DNA of 45,337 bases, from NCBI GenBank assembly GCA_019648995.1, contig BLXT01002514.1:1076404-1121740 (forward strand), given 5' to 3'. The notes under the pieces were generated by a model, which worked only from the letters and a program-made list of their open reading frames with translations, was not told the origin of the DNA and searched no databases. The translations under genes and the position numbers were made by a program. The DNA comes from Plakobranchus ocellatus. Its lineage: Eukaryota > Mollusca > Gastropoda > Plakobranchidae. Positions within the stretch are counted from its first letter, which is position 1, and the number at the start of each line of letters is the position of its first letter. This document shows, piece by piece, positions 12,061 through 22,900 of the stretch.

Positions 12061-12175
12061 GTTAATCGCTACAGAGTGACAATGTATCATTTTACACTAC
12101 AGGCCATTGATTGCAATGGTAATGACAAAATTAAAGCGATTTTAATCAGCTAGATCATCACTCTGTAGCAATTAA
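12061..12175. repeat. Inverted repeat, possible tiny MITE
   Basis: GTTAATCGCTACAGAGTGA at 12061-12079 is matched in reverse complement at 12158-12175 (TCACTCTGTAGCAATTAA) with one mismatch, around a loop of about 78 bases. Repeats of ATTGCAATGGTAAT type occur inside and outside. It has no coding capacity. It may be a short MITE or a hairpin relic. Confidence 0.5.
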
Positions 12176-12427
12176 TACTACCATTAATCATTGCAAGCAA
12201 AGATCAAACAAATGAGACAGATCTAAAAATATGACAAATCAACATATTGTGAAACTGTTAACCAACTAGTCATATCACAGTATAACCATTTGATGACCTT
12301 AAAAATAAGCACAATTTCTTGAGATCACTGATGTGATACATTTAAAACTGAAATTTTTTTTTAAAAATGGCTTTTATCACACCAGCTTTCTGACAAAATG
12401 AAGGTACGGCATGCTAGGTTTAAAAGG

Positions 12428-13040
12428 CCCCTTTACGGGTCGGTAAGAACACCCAATCGGACCCAAGCTAATGGTTTATATGTGATAGAAAGAATCACTT
12501 ACACCAACGAATCCCTTGGAAAAGACAGGAAAACAACAACACCATCAGTAAATCCTTTGTCTTTTTAAAAAAAATTAACCCTAATAACGTACATTGCAGC
12601 ACCTTCCAAAAAACTCATTCGTCTCCAGCACTGTCGCACAGTGTTGTTGGCAGTGACATCTGCCGGACAGGAAGTGATCGCACATGAAAAAAATTTACAA
12701 CTGAATGTCTTTTCACCAGAATCACATACACTTGAACGTTTAGTTTGTTCTCGAAGTGTAATTAGCAGGTGGAGGTGGAAAGCAGGGATAAAGATATAAA
12801 ATAAATTTCATACAGTGAACGTCGCATGACCCTTCCTCTTCCATTATCAATGGGCCTTCCTTTCCTTTACTAATTTTAGCAACAGTCTTTCGTAGCATTT
12901 GAAGCAAAAAAACAACAACAAAAACAAAACTGCATTGGCTTTGGACTCCAAGAATAAAGAACAAATGAATTTAGAGATATAAACCATTAGCTTGGGTCCG
13001 ATTGGGTCCAATTGGGTGTTCTTACCGACCTCCCCTTTAC
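12428..13040. mobile_element. 595-bp TIR element with 9-bp flanking repeat (Mutator-like?)
   Basis: Long terminal inverted repeats begin GGTCGGTAAGAACACCC (from 12438) and end GGGTGTTCTTACCGACC (to 13030), and extend inwards through a shared CCAAGCTAATGGTTTATAT. The right arm has an extra 10-base GGACCCAATT-type duplication. The direct repeat CCCCTTTAC stands on both sides (12428-12436 and 13032-13040), nine bases as produced by Mutator-type transposases. No transposase frame is visible, so the element is non-autonomous. Confidence 0.75.
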
Positions 13041-13194
13041 TATATTTACACCATTACACTTTAAAATTAAATATCTTGTGAACCATTTGCTTGTGCCAAA
13101 TTCGTGTTAAGCAATTTTGAAAGCATAGGCTGACAAGACTTCCAAATGTACACTCAAGAAAAGTAAATTTATGAAAGCAAAACTGCTAATAGGT

Positions 13195-13350
13195 CCTAGG
13201 CAAGTTATGATGTAAATTGTGCTACTTTCACATAATATATAACAATATTACACCTGCAACCTCATCATTTCATTGGTTGTTGATGAAGGTAGACAAAAAT
13301 TGGTTGATCTTGCGCCAGATCTAGATCTAGTCAATGATTAGTCAATGATT
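13195..13350. repeat. Dispersed repeat, copy 2 (partial)
   Basis: This block, with CAAGTTATGATGTAA, AACAATATTA, CATTGG-TG-TGATGAAGGTAG in order, resembles 15060-15150. It also contains a CTAGATCTAG core and a small TCAATGATTAG tandem at 13331-13351. Both copies flank the EP400/NOC4L promoter. Confidence 0.45.
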
Positions 13351-13702
13351 ATACTGCTTTGACAATTTGGAAGGCAGTCTTGCATCTATAGATAGATCTC
13401 ATCTAGAGATCTTGATATTCTTCTCTACACACATCTAAATCTATATTAGGAGTCTTGCCCTGAGGGCCTAAAGCAATAGCCTAAATCCGAATATATCTAG
13501 GTAGATCCTATAATCTAAGAAAAGCATCTAAAATTTAAAAAAACACTTGGCCTAGTACATTCCGACATAGACCAAGTCAGTCAAGTTAGCTCAGCCTGAG
13601 CGCCTCTACAAGTGCGCATGGTGTCTGCGCACTGAACAAGACCTCAAGGCCTAAATCAAGACTTCATGACGCCATTTTCATGAACATTTACTTTCAACTT
13701 AC

Positions 13703-13989
13703 CCTCGCTATTTTCAATTGTTTCTCTCACATTTGCACCCCATCGTGGCCAAAAAGCCCAAATCCAACCGATCCGCACGTCTAGCTAAGCATTTTGAACT
13801 TTGAATTTGGCTAGAAAATAAAGATATGTGTGAATTTTTTCCCAGAAATTTTCGAGGAATAAGCACTCCTCCCTTGCACGGCACACTCGGATGCAGTCAC
13901 TGAATGAAGTATGCTTCTCACGCATGCGCAAGGACGTCTATCCTCCGGTTTAATTTCATTGGTTCTAGCCATTGTTTTGCGGAAGCAGC
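13703..13989. promoter_or_regulatory. Divergent EP400/NOC4L promoter and EP400 leader exon
   Basis: The two genes are head to head here. On the minus strand a strong donor (GCGAGG|gtaagttgaaag, exon boundary at 13703) marks the end of EP400's non-coding first exon. On the plus strand NOC4L starts at 13990. The interval is CpG-richer than its surroundings and has an NRF1-like palindrome CGCATGCGCA at 13921-13930. Two further GCGCA-type sites lie at 13611-13620 and 13626-13631, and a YY1-like GCCATTTT lies at about 13672. No TATA box is evident. Transcription start sites were not located. Confidence 0.6.
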
Positions 13990-16900
13990 ATGGCTGACTC
14001 AGACAAGTGTAGTGGTCTTCTTCGCTCCATAAAGAACAAAACGAAAAAGATAATTTCAGATCACAAAGATTCAAACTTGATTCTTGACTTGCTAAGATAC
14101 ACACAGGTAGGCCGCATATTTTTTAACATAATAGTTTCGATTTTTCTTTCTCTCAAGTAAAGGAATTGAAGACCAACATTCCGTTTTTATTCTGTTTCTT
14201 GAGATCTAGATCTAGGCCTAGGCCCTAATTGAATCTACATTAGATCTAGAATGGTAGATCTGATAAAGGGACTAGAAACGTAGGCTTAATAGTAATTGGG
14301 AAGGTGTATAGAACTGCAAAAAGACCTCCATCTGTAGGCACTATCCATTTTAAGAGGACTCGTGTTTCTAGTTCTGACTTTATCAAGAGAGTATAGCCTA
14401 TACATGAGAATGCCAGTATTCTCGTTTTTATTTTGCCTTATTATGGGGGGAGCGGCGGCTCATCTGGTAGAGCAGTTGGCTACCATCCAAGAGGTCTGGC
14501 GTTAGATTCCCAATCCAGTCCAAGTCAGATTTTCGTTGCTCCTCTGTGTCCACCCACCACTATAATGAGTAGCTAGGTCCCTTAACTCTTTAACCAGTCA
14601 GAAACGCTGAGCGTTTCTCAAACCAACCGCTTATCCAGTCAAAAACGCTCTCACCGTACATGACCGCTTTTTACCACTTTTTGCACTCACACAATAACAC
14701 AGCATTACAAGAAAAGGTTATATAATTTTGCTTTCACAGTTTACTCTTTTCTTTTCCCTTTCATTTGGTGTACTGGACAATAAGCTGAAACAAAAATTGA
14801 GTGATTTATGGGCATTTTAAAAATACACCCTTGTTGACAAGGGAGAAAAACCCAAAAAAAATAAGTTAAAAAATAACTGGTTAAAGAGTTAAGTCAAGAC
14901 CTGGCGAAATTAAAGGTGGCGAGGAAAGCAATGGCATACCTCAAATGCCGTGTGCCAAGAACAATCAGGACACTACTCCTGGTTCCCCGATGCTTGGACT
15001 AAGCGTGGGACCCTCTTTACTTTTTTTTTACTTATAAGTTACTGATGAAATGAAGAGGTCATAGGCCAAGTTATAATGTAATGTATAGATATAGGTCTAA
15101 CAATATTATGCCCACTACCTCTTTATTTTATTGGTAGCTGATGAAGGTAGGTCCCTCACATACCAGAGGCTGATGCCCCCCTCAGGTTGATCTCATCTCT
15201 CCCATCAACACCTTAGGTCATGGAAGCTGCTAATGATAATGTCAGGTGTGACAGCAGAATCTGTTGAAGAACTTCAAAAACTTCTAGACTACATATTGTT
15301 TTTTGGGAGAGAGAAAGAATGGGTCCATCCTTGAGTGCGAAGTAAACATAATGCATGGTCATCTCAAAGAAATCCTCAAACCCTAAATGCTATCTTGTTA
15401 GTAAAAAAGAAAAAAAAATCAAACAAATTACAAAATTAAAGTATCTGGGCTATCTGTTGACATCAGATGGTCGATACACAGGTAATATCAGGCTGTCAGG
15501 CAAGGGCACAAGGGAGTGGTCGCTATCCTTAAGACCATTATTTTCCCCAAGACATCAAAAAAAATATAACACATTCAATAACAGGAACATAAATTTTATT
15601 TTAGGGTAGGTGAGTGGTCTCTGGCTATCATCTTAATCACAAGAATTAAAATTTTCATTCTTTTTACCTCAGTTGCCTTCTGCTTCTTAGCTTTTGGCAG
15701 ACTTTTGTGAAGTGGCTCATTTCATAGCTTTTGCTGATGACAAAATCAGATCTAAAGGGGCCATTCCATGAAATGGAAAAATTAAAATTGATCAGAGACA
15801 CTGAAGACTTGTTTTTTTTTCATATGACAAAATGTTTATTAACACACTGGTACCAAAAGAAAATGAAAGAAAGCTGCACAAAATATTTGATTGGCTTGCT
15901 TTTGCAAGGGTTGAGTTTTGTAAAAACAGACATGTATTTTTTTAGGCAACTTTCAGGATACTGAATGTACATTTAGAGACAAGAATAGCTCATTTCTTTT
16001 ATTTCATGCTTCTTTAGGATATGCTTCATTTTAAAAAAATCATGCATTGTGTAACAATTCCGACCATTTTGTTAAAATGGAAAAATTAACATAGCTGTGA
16101 AAGCCATGTAACACATGTAACATTTAAACCATGTTACTTTTGTGTATTTAATAACTTAATCTTTATTCTCCCAAGTCTGACATTTTCTACAAATACCTAT
16201 ACACTATTCATTAAAATAAAGGAAATGGCTTGAACTTCACACATTTGTCATTGTTGGGTGTTTGAAATTTGTAACACAGGTAACGTTACATGTGTTACAC
16301 AATTTTTTGACATGTGTTACACAAATAAATACATGCAGTATGTACATGATATCATTACTTAGCTCACAAAACAACATTTACAACTGATGATCAAGAATAA
16401 AGTGACTTTGAAAGTCTACAGGAACTGGGCAGACTAATTTTCTTAAGATTTTTTTTGCTTACAAAAAATTTGATCGTTCTGTTTGTCCATTTCCTGAAAA
16501 CCTTTCTGATGATAGTCTTGTACACTTTTATCCACTCCAAAACTTCTCATTTTCCCCCCATCAACTTCTTAAAAGTATTTTTTCAAGGGGAGGTGGGTAC
16601 GCTGTCGATAATAGCTTTGAAATAGGCTTGACTTGACCTAATCGCCTTTTTGTTGATGGTGGTAGTGCCAAGCTCTGCACATCAATCTTCAATTTCTTTT
16701 GTTGTTCCTCTTTCTTAACTTGTCGACATGTAACAACATGCTCTACTGTCTTCTTTCTGTATTCTTGAAGCTCAATAGGTGACATGTAACTCTGACCTTC
16801 TTCATAGTAGCCTCCACCCTGTGCTTCCTTAAGTTTTGTAAATATAAAGCAAACAGAAAAAGACAAGCTCAAGCATGGCTGGAATTTTGATAAGAGAGAA

Positions 16901-19900
16901 AATAGCATATTTACTAATACAATGAGACCAGACCTCAAAGGCATGAATAGAATAGAACAATATATTATGTGCAGTAAATTTGCGAAAGACAAAAAATAAT
17001 TTTGAAAAATGATAATGCCTTTGTAACTTAATAAAAAGAGAGGAAATCATAATCTATAGCTAATCAATTCAGGTTTTGAATCATGAATTATAAAATATTG
17101 AAATCATATAGCTTAAAATAAGATCTAACTTTTGGTTTGGTGTTAAAAGATTTGCAACTTTAAATTTTTTTAACAAAAAACATTTTTTTAATTGAATCAT
17201 CTTTCTTTGTGGGATTTGAACAATCAACCATGCTGGTAGCACTTTGAGCATCTTACTTTTGTACAAGAAATGACCCCCCAAAAAATCAGGACTGGAAACC
17301 TAAATAAACTATTCTGGGTCTGAAGATGTAACAAAAAAATGTAACACATGTAGCGCACATTTTAATATTTTATTTCAAAAGAGGATTTTTTTTACAATTA
17401 AATTTACTTTGTCCACACTGAGTGATCATTTATACAAGTTATAGAGGAAGCTGGATATTGTCTGGCTTCAAACTTTGAAGAAATTGGTAAAAGAATGATT
17501 TAAACTAGATTGCTTGATTTTCTTGGAGTAACACACGCATCTTTAGACCCATCCTAAGACAGTTTTTTCATGCTGGTTGTAATACTAGAGATCTTATTTA
17601 TTTACAGTAATCATTTTTGTACACATATATATATAAACTATGTAGGAAACTCCATATTTGATGTGTCAGTTGCATTAAAAAGCTTTCAGAGTAGTCTTCA
17701 GGTGTAACACACGTAACATGGAATGGCCCACATGCAGAAAAGTTGTTTTCATGTTTCTTTGTCACAAAATCTTTCTCTGTCTGCTCTGCAGACTCTATCA
17801 GAGCTACGCTCACAAGCCTCTCTCCTCCTTTTTCCCTTCAGCTGCTTTCAGTGCTTCTCCACTCTGCAAATTCTTTCTCTTCTCTCTCCATCCAGATTGT
17901 CTCACAGCATTTTTAAGTAGTATTTTCGAATTTAAAAAAAAAATGTTATTGTTATAGGCCTTTGTCAGTTGGTGTAAGTTTTTCTTTTAAGGTAATCTTC
18001 ATTACTCAGAAGGCTAAATTTGAACTTTATAAGCAGTGCGGCAGTGATAGAGATCTTTTAATGCCAACAAATTTAAGAATGATATTTTTATTAAGTGTGC
18101 CTTTAAGCTCAATTATAGAGATTTAAGAATTTGATTTTAATGCAAGTGAAAAATACTGAGAGCATTTTTTTCATATTACAGAGGTCACCAATTAAGAGAT
18201 TTGCAAAAGCATTTGGCAGTATATCCAACTGCTTTCCACTTTATGCCTCTGTCGAGAAATTGCTGACAAGTGGCTGAGTTTAGTGAACTTGACCTTAAGA
18301 ACTAGGTCTAAATCACTGCAGCTGTTATAATCTAGATGGTCCAGTTTTAGTTATCACAATAACGGCAAAAACCTTATCCAGATCTACTCCAGCACTCTAT
18401 CTGAAATCTCTCTTTCCCTCTGGTTTAGGTATGCTAGCTCTAGGATGTGGACCATTAAGAAGTTGATACTAGAAAATTTATGTGTTTCATGTTTGGAAGT
18501 ATGCCTTCTTTTTAGCATTTTGGTTTTAAAACAAATGTCTTTTTTCCCCCAGAGTGGTGAAGATGCGGTTGTTAGTGCCAGTTGCAAGGCAACTGGTAAA
18601 GTCTTCTGCCATTTTATATCAACAGGGCATTTATCTGACACAAGGAAGACAGCAGTTGCTGAAAAGGGTTAGTTAATTACCTTTGAGATCATAGGTCATA
18701 AAATAATAATTCTCAAAAGGTGGACCAAAATTTGTCACCCACCTATCAAATTTCAAAATGATCACATCTATCAATGAACTCAATATTAATACCCTTTGGG
18801 TCATTTATGAGGGCATACATGATAGTCCATGCAACGTTTTTGATAGCTATGCAGTATTTTGTTTTTTGTCCACTCTCTTGTATGTTCATCCTAGACATGC
18901 TTGTGAACATCATTTTTTGGCAATTTCAACTTGTGATATGTTTAAGATATTTGCAAATTGGCACAGTCATTGTTCAAAACAGTTTTTTATCCCGGTATTC
19001 ATGTACATCATATGTCTTGCAATCACTCATTTTGTGTAATTTTTTCTGTAAAGAAAACCTATGGATTTCTTATACATTTAAAAAAAATGTCGAAGCGTGC
19101 ACATGCTTCTATGAAAGGTAAAAAAACAACATGAACAAGTTTTTTTTTTTATACTTTACCACTGTGTTTTCGTTGGTTTTTTTTTTTGGGTTTGTTTTTT
19201 TTTTTTTTTCTTTTGTCACATAAAAAATTTTTGGAAACAAAATCTTGTCACATCATTACACTTTGCTGCTTTTTTTATTATTATTATAAATTGTAGAAAA
19301 AAGAGCATTGGTAAAAGAAAACTTCTTATGTTAACAAAAATGCTATGATAAAGAAGTAAGAACAGTTAGGCCATATCCTTGGAATCATTAAAAATATCAT
19401 TGCAACGGTTGTTGTAGGACTTTCATGGCAACTGGGGCAAAATTACTCTTTCGTTGTATAATATTTAAAAGTGCAAGTTGTTAGAATTTATCTCTGAAAT
19501 GTGTGACAGAATGCACTTCAGTTTTTAACATCGTTTATATACCAGCAAAATGGATTTTAAAAAATATTGCCTTTATCTACAGGAAACTTACATTTTGCAA
19601 GACCATTTTTAAAGCAGGGCACACATTCGTCCTTTAATTTTGAATTTTTTATGCTAGCATGTGCTGGCTGCTATACTTTTTGAGAATGAAAAAGTGGGAG
19701 AACAGTTTCAGCTGCATAATTCAATCATCTTAATATTTTTGGTTATTTTTTTTTTTTTTGTCTTTATTTTAAATCAGATACCAGCAATGAGGATCAGTTT
19801 TGTACTTGGTTAAAAGAACAGCTCGTACTAGCTTGTGATATGCTCAATGATCATCTGATTAACCCAGCAGGTCCAGTAGCTGTATGTGATCTTAATTTTC

Positions 19901-22900
19901 TCATTTTCTCTTGTTTCATTCATTTCTTTTTTTTTTTTTTTTATCCCTATCTCTTCTCTTAGACTAAGTTAATGTTGCAAAAAAATAAAAAAAATACATT
20001 GATAACAAGTCTGCAAATGTACTTGTTTTTTGGGGGGTTTTTTTGTTTGCTTTTATCTCACATTTTCATAGATTGAAGTGTACCATTGTGATTTGTAAAG
20101 CTTAATCAGCAGTTGTAAAGAACANNNNNNNNNNNNNNNNNNNNNNNNNNNNNNNNNNNNNNNNNNNNNNNNNNNNNNNNNNNNNNNNNNNNNNNNNNNN
20201 NNNNNNNNNNNNNNNNNNNTAACAAGTCTGCAAATGTACTTGTTTTTTTTTTGGTTTTTTTTTGTTTGCTTTTATCTCACATTTTCATAGATTGAAGTGT
20301 ATCATGGTGATTTGTAAAGCTTAATCAGCAGTTGTAAAGAACAATTTGAATACTAGGCCACAATAAAACTTAAAAGAAGAGTGGTGGAAAAATGTGCTAA
20401 GTGCAGGGCTGATAAGTTCTAATCATGAATTTGTTTTCATTTTTTAAACAGGAATGCGCACTAAAAGTGCTAGCTTCATTGCTTAAAGCTCAGGGTATGC
20501 AAGAAGTACCTGGACTGGGAACCAAGCTCATAGAGGTAAAAGTTTTAGCCAATCTTCAGATTGCCTTTACTCCATCAGTGAAATAGAACATTTTCAATTA
20601 AATCTAAAAATAGGTAACATCTCTATGATAGCAGATCAGTTTTGGTTTGGAAGTGTCTATAATCATCTCAGCTGTGGATGAAGAACTCTCATGAAAAATT
20701 AAAAGTAAATTCCAGACAGCAGTTTTTTCAGGAGACTATATTTTCATGTAGAGAAAAGCAAATAATATGTTTAATTTTGGCTTGAGTTATGCCACTAGCA
20801 AGAGGCAGATTCTAGGAAATTTGAATCAATGTGAAGGATTTTGACATCTTTTAGTTATCTTGGAAAATAGGAAAAAGATAAGTTATGTTTAGATGTGGCT
20901 TTCAGTCATTGAAAGAAAAAGCAAATTGAAAAGTTTCCTTTTATATTTTGTGCATTATTCTCTTACTCAAGCCCATTTGTAAAAAGGAAAATCAACATGG
21001 CGAAGATCTCAATCCTGGTATAATATATCCTCAAATCAGCTACCCTGATCATGGACACTACTTCATTCGACTTCACTCCTTGACGATGCAGTAACAGTTG
21101 ACATTTACGTAGGCATAAGTTTCAAGCCAGGTGCACATATACGTTTGAAGTTTTAAATTTTAAGTATTTGAAAGGACATGTCTTAACTCGGTGACATTCA
21201 GCTTTTGCCTCACTCAATCAGTCATGTGCCCTGCTTTATGACAGTGGTGATTATTTACTTTCAAAGGTGTAGATCGTGTCCAGTAGCATTTTTTTTTTTT
21301 TGCTCTTCCCCATGAGATGACTTCATTCAGCAGTATTAATCTTTTCCTTACCCTGCTCTTTTACCCTCTAATTCCTGCTTGTGATGAGATATTAAGCCCT
21401 ATATTCTTAATGTGGCCTAAAAACCTTGCTTGTGGGCTACATATTTTCATGACCAATGATTTGGTATGTCTGAGGACTTCCACCTTTTTTTTCTTCAAAA
21501 TTTATGGTATGTGTAGCATACTTCTTTAAAAAATCACACCATCAGTGCTTCTAGTTCTTTTTTTTTTTTTAATTATTGGTTATTCCTCATGAGCTGCAAT
21601 GTTGTAGATCTACAATTCTTGATCGTTTTGGGGGGACAGCGACATGTATAGTAATAAAAACCTAGCATAAAATTATTGTGAGCTGATGTAGAATTTTTTT
21701 TTCTGCAAGTATTGGCATTGTTCCACCAAAATGGAAAATTACTTTGAAATTAATTCAAATGAGTTCTGATCATCATAGATAGCTTCACTTTCTAACTGAT
21801 TTTCTTGCCAGTCATAGTGGAATGAAAATGATAACAAGTGCCTTTCAGTGTTTTTAGGAAATAACAATTTTCATTTTCTCAAGCTATCTGCTGTTGTTCA
21901 TACTTTTTAAAAAAAATCTAAATCACTTCATCGGCTTCTCTCCCTTACAGGGTATTCTAATACAGTTGTTGAGCAGTGAGGTGAACCAATCTGTGCTTAT
22001 AGAGCATCTTTCTGTCGTGTTAGAAGCATGGGGGGATGAGGGCAATCAAATTTGCTCATTATGCCTAACACACCTCAAGAACATGCTGAAGGAGGTAGAG
22101 GAAGTAGGTGTTTTTTTTTTCCCCTTTGAAAATGTTTTCTTCATTTTTGAATACCAAAGTAGACAAAATGGTAATGTTTGTTATCACTTCATACCTACAA
22201 GGCTCTTTTTTGATGCACCTGGTTTATCTTCACATTTTCTTTCTTTTTTTTTTTTTCATTTGCCTCGTTTTCAAATACTTTTTGACAGAATGCTTAATCC
22301 TTTTTCGTATAATCATTTAATTGCATAAAAACAATTTATTTTTTTTTTATTAAATTATCTTATAAACGTTTCATTTATACACTCTTATTTTTCTGATTTT
22401 GATGAAACCCTTATTTTTTGTTTTTTTAAGTTTTGGTCAAGATTTATTTTAAATTTCAATTTTAATGCACTGTTTCTTAACCTGTCTGGCAGTTTATGTC
22501 TGCACAAGAATAAAAGTTCATGCCTGTGCATATATATGTTCTGAAAAAGTAAAAGAATACAATCAAATTGAACTTTAATAAAACAAAATCAAACAAATTC
22601 CACCCTTAAGTTTCTTCGGTGAAAAAAAAAAAAGATACATTTTTTCTTCTTTTTTCAAAACAGTTTTTTTTTGCCACTTTTTTATTTTAATCATGAGCTT
22701 TATTAAGTATCTGAAGAAAATAATGGTATTTTTTTTTTTTTCAGCCAACCACAGATAAATATTTATCCAACTTTTGGAAAATCATCAAGAAAATATCATC
22801 GTATGATCTCAGTAAGTCCTGTTTGGAAGCATCTTTGTGCTGAGATGAACAAATAAATGTTTAACTTTTCTTTGTGTCATTATTTTGACTTCAATTTTTT

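Larger units (their letters stand above)
11125..13702 (-). other. EP400 intron 1 (within the 5' leader)
   Basis: Intron between the non-coding first exon and the exon with the start codon. The acceptor is TTTTGAAG, next to 11124. It holds a short inverted repeat (12061-12175), a 595-bp TIR element (12437-13031) and part of a dispersed repeat (about 13195-13350). Confidence 0.65.
14190..15150. repeat. Dispersed repeat, copy 3 (host of nested insertions)
   Basis: Flanking segments 14190-14445 and 15035-15150 match, in order, the pieces seen at 7595-7875 and 13195-13350. The segments TTTTTATTTTGCCTTAT and AAGTTACTGATGAAAT are adjacent in the 7.6-kb copy but here lie on either side of a SINE. 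This establishes that the SINE inserted later. Confidence 0.5.
14107..18552 (+). other. NOC4L intron 1
   Basis: The largest NOC4L intron, made mostly of transposon debris: a dispersed repeat (14190-15150) broken by a tRNA-derived SINE that itself carries a piggyBac-type MITE, a fragment of an RTE reverse transcriptase (15225-15560), and a 2-kb TIR element (15758-17729). From 17.73 to 18.55 kb I see nothing recognisable. Confidence 0.75.

Noticed and set aside
13811-14104. Minus-strand 97-codon frame over the promoter
   Set aside because: It overlaps NOC4L exon 1 in antisense, and the EP400 leader donor and start codon are elsewhere.
16561-16992. Minus-strand frame considered as an upstream EP400 coding exon
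   Set aside because: EP400 starts with a good ATG in the exon at 11124-10980. A leader donor lies at 13703, and this frame is beyond the divergent promoter, inside NOC4L intron 1, with no EP400-like sequence.
18758-19121. Two overlapping plus-strand open frames of 93 and 115 codons
   Set aside because: They lie wholly in NOC4L intron 2, have Cys/Phe-rich low-complexity composition, no splice context and no family features.
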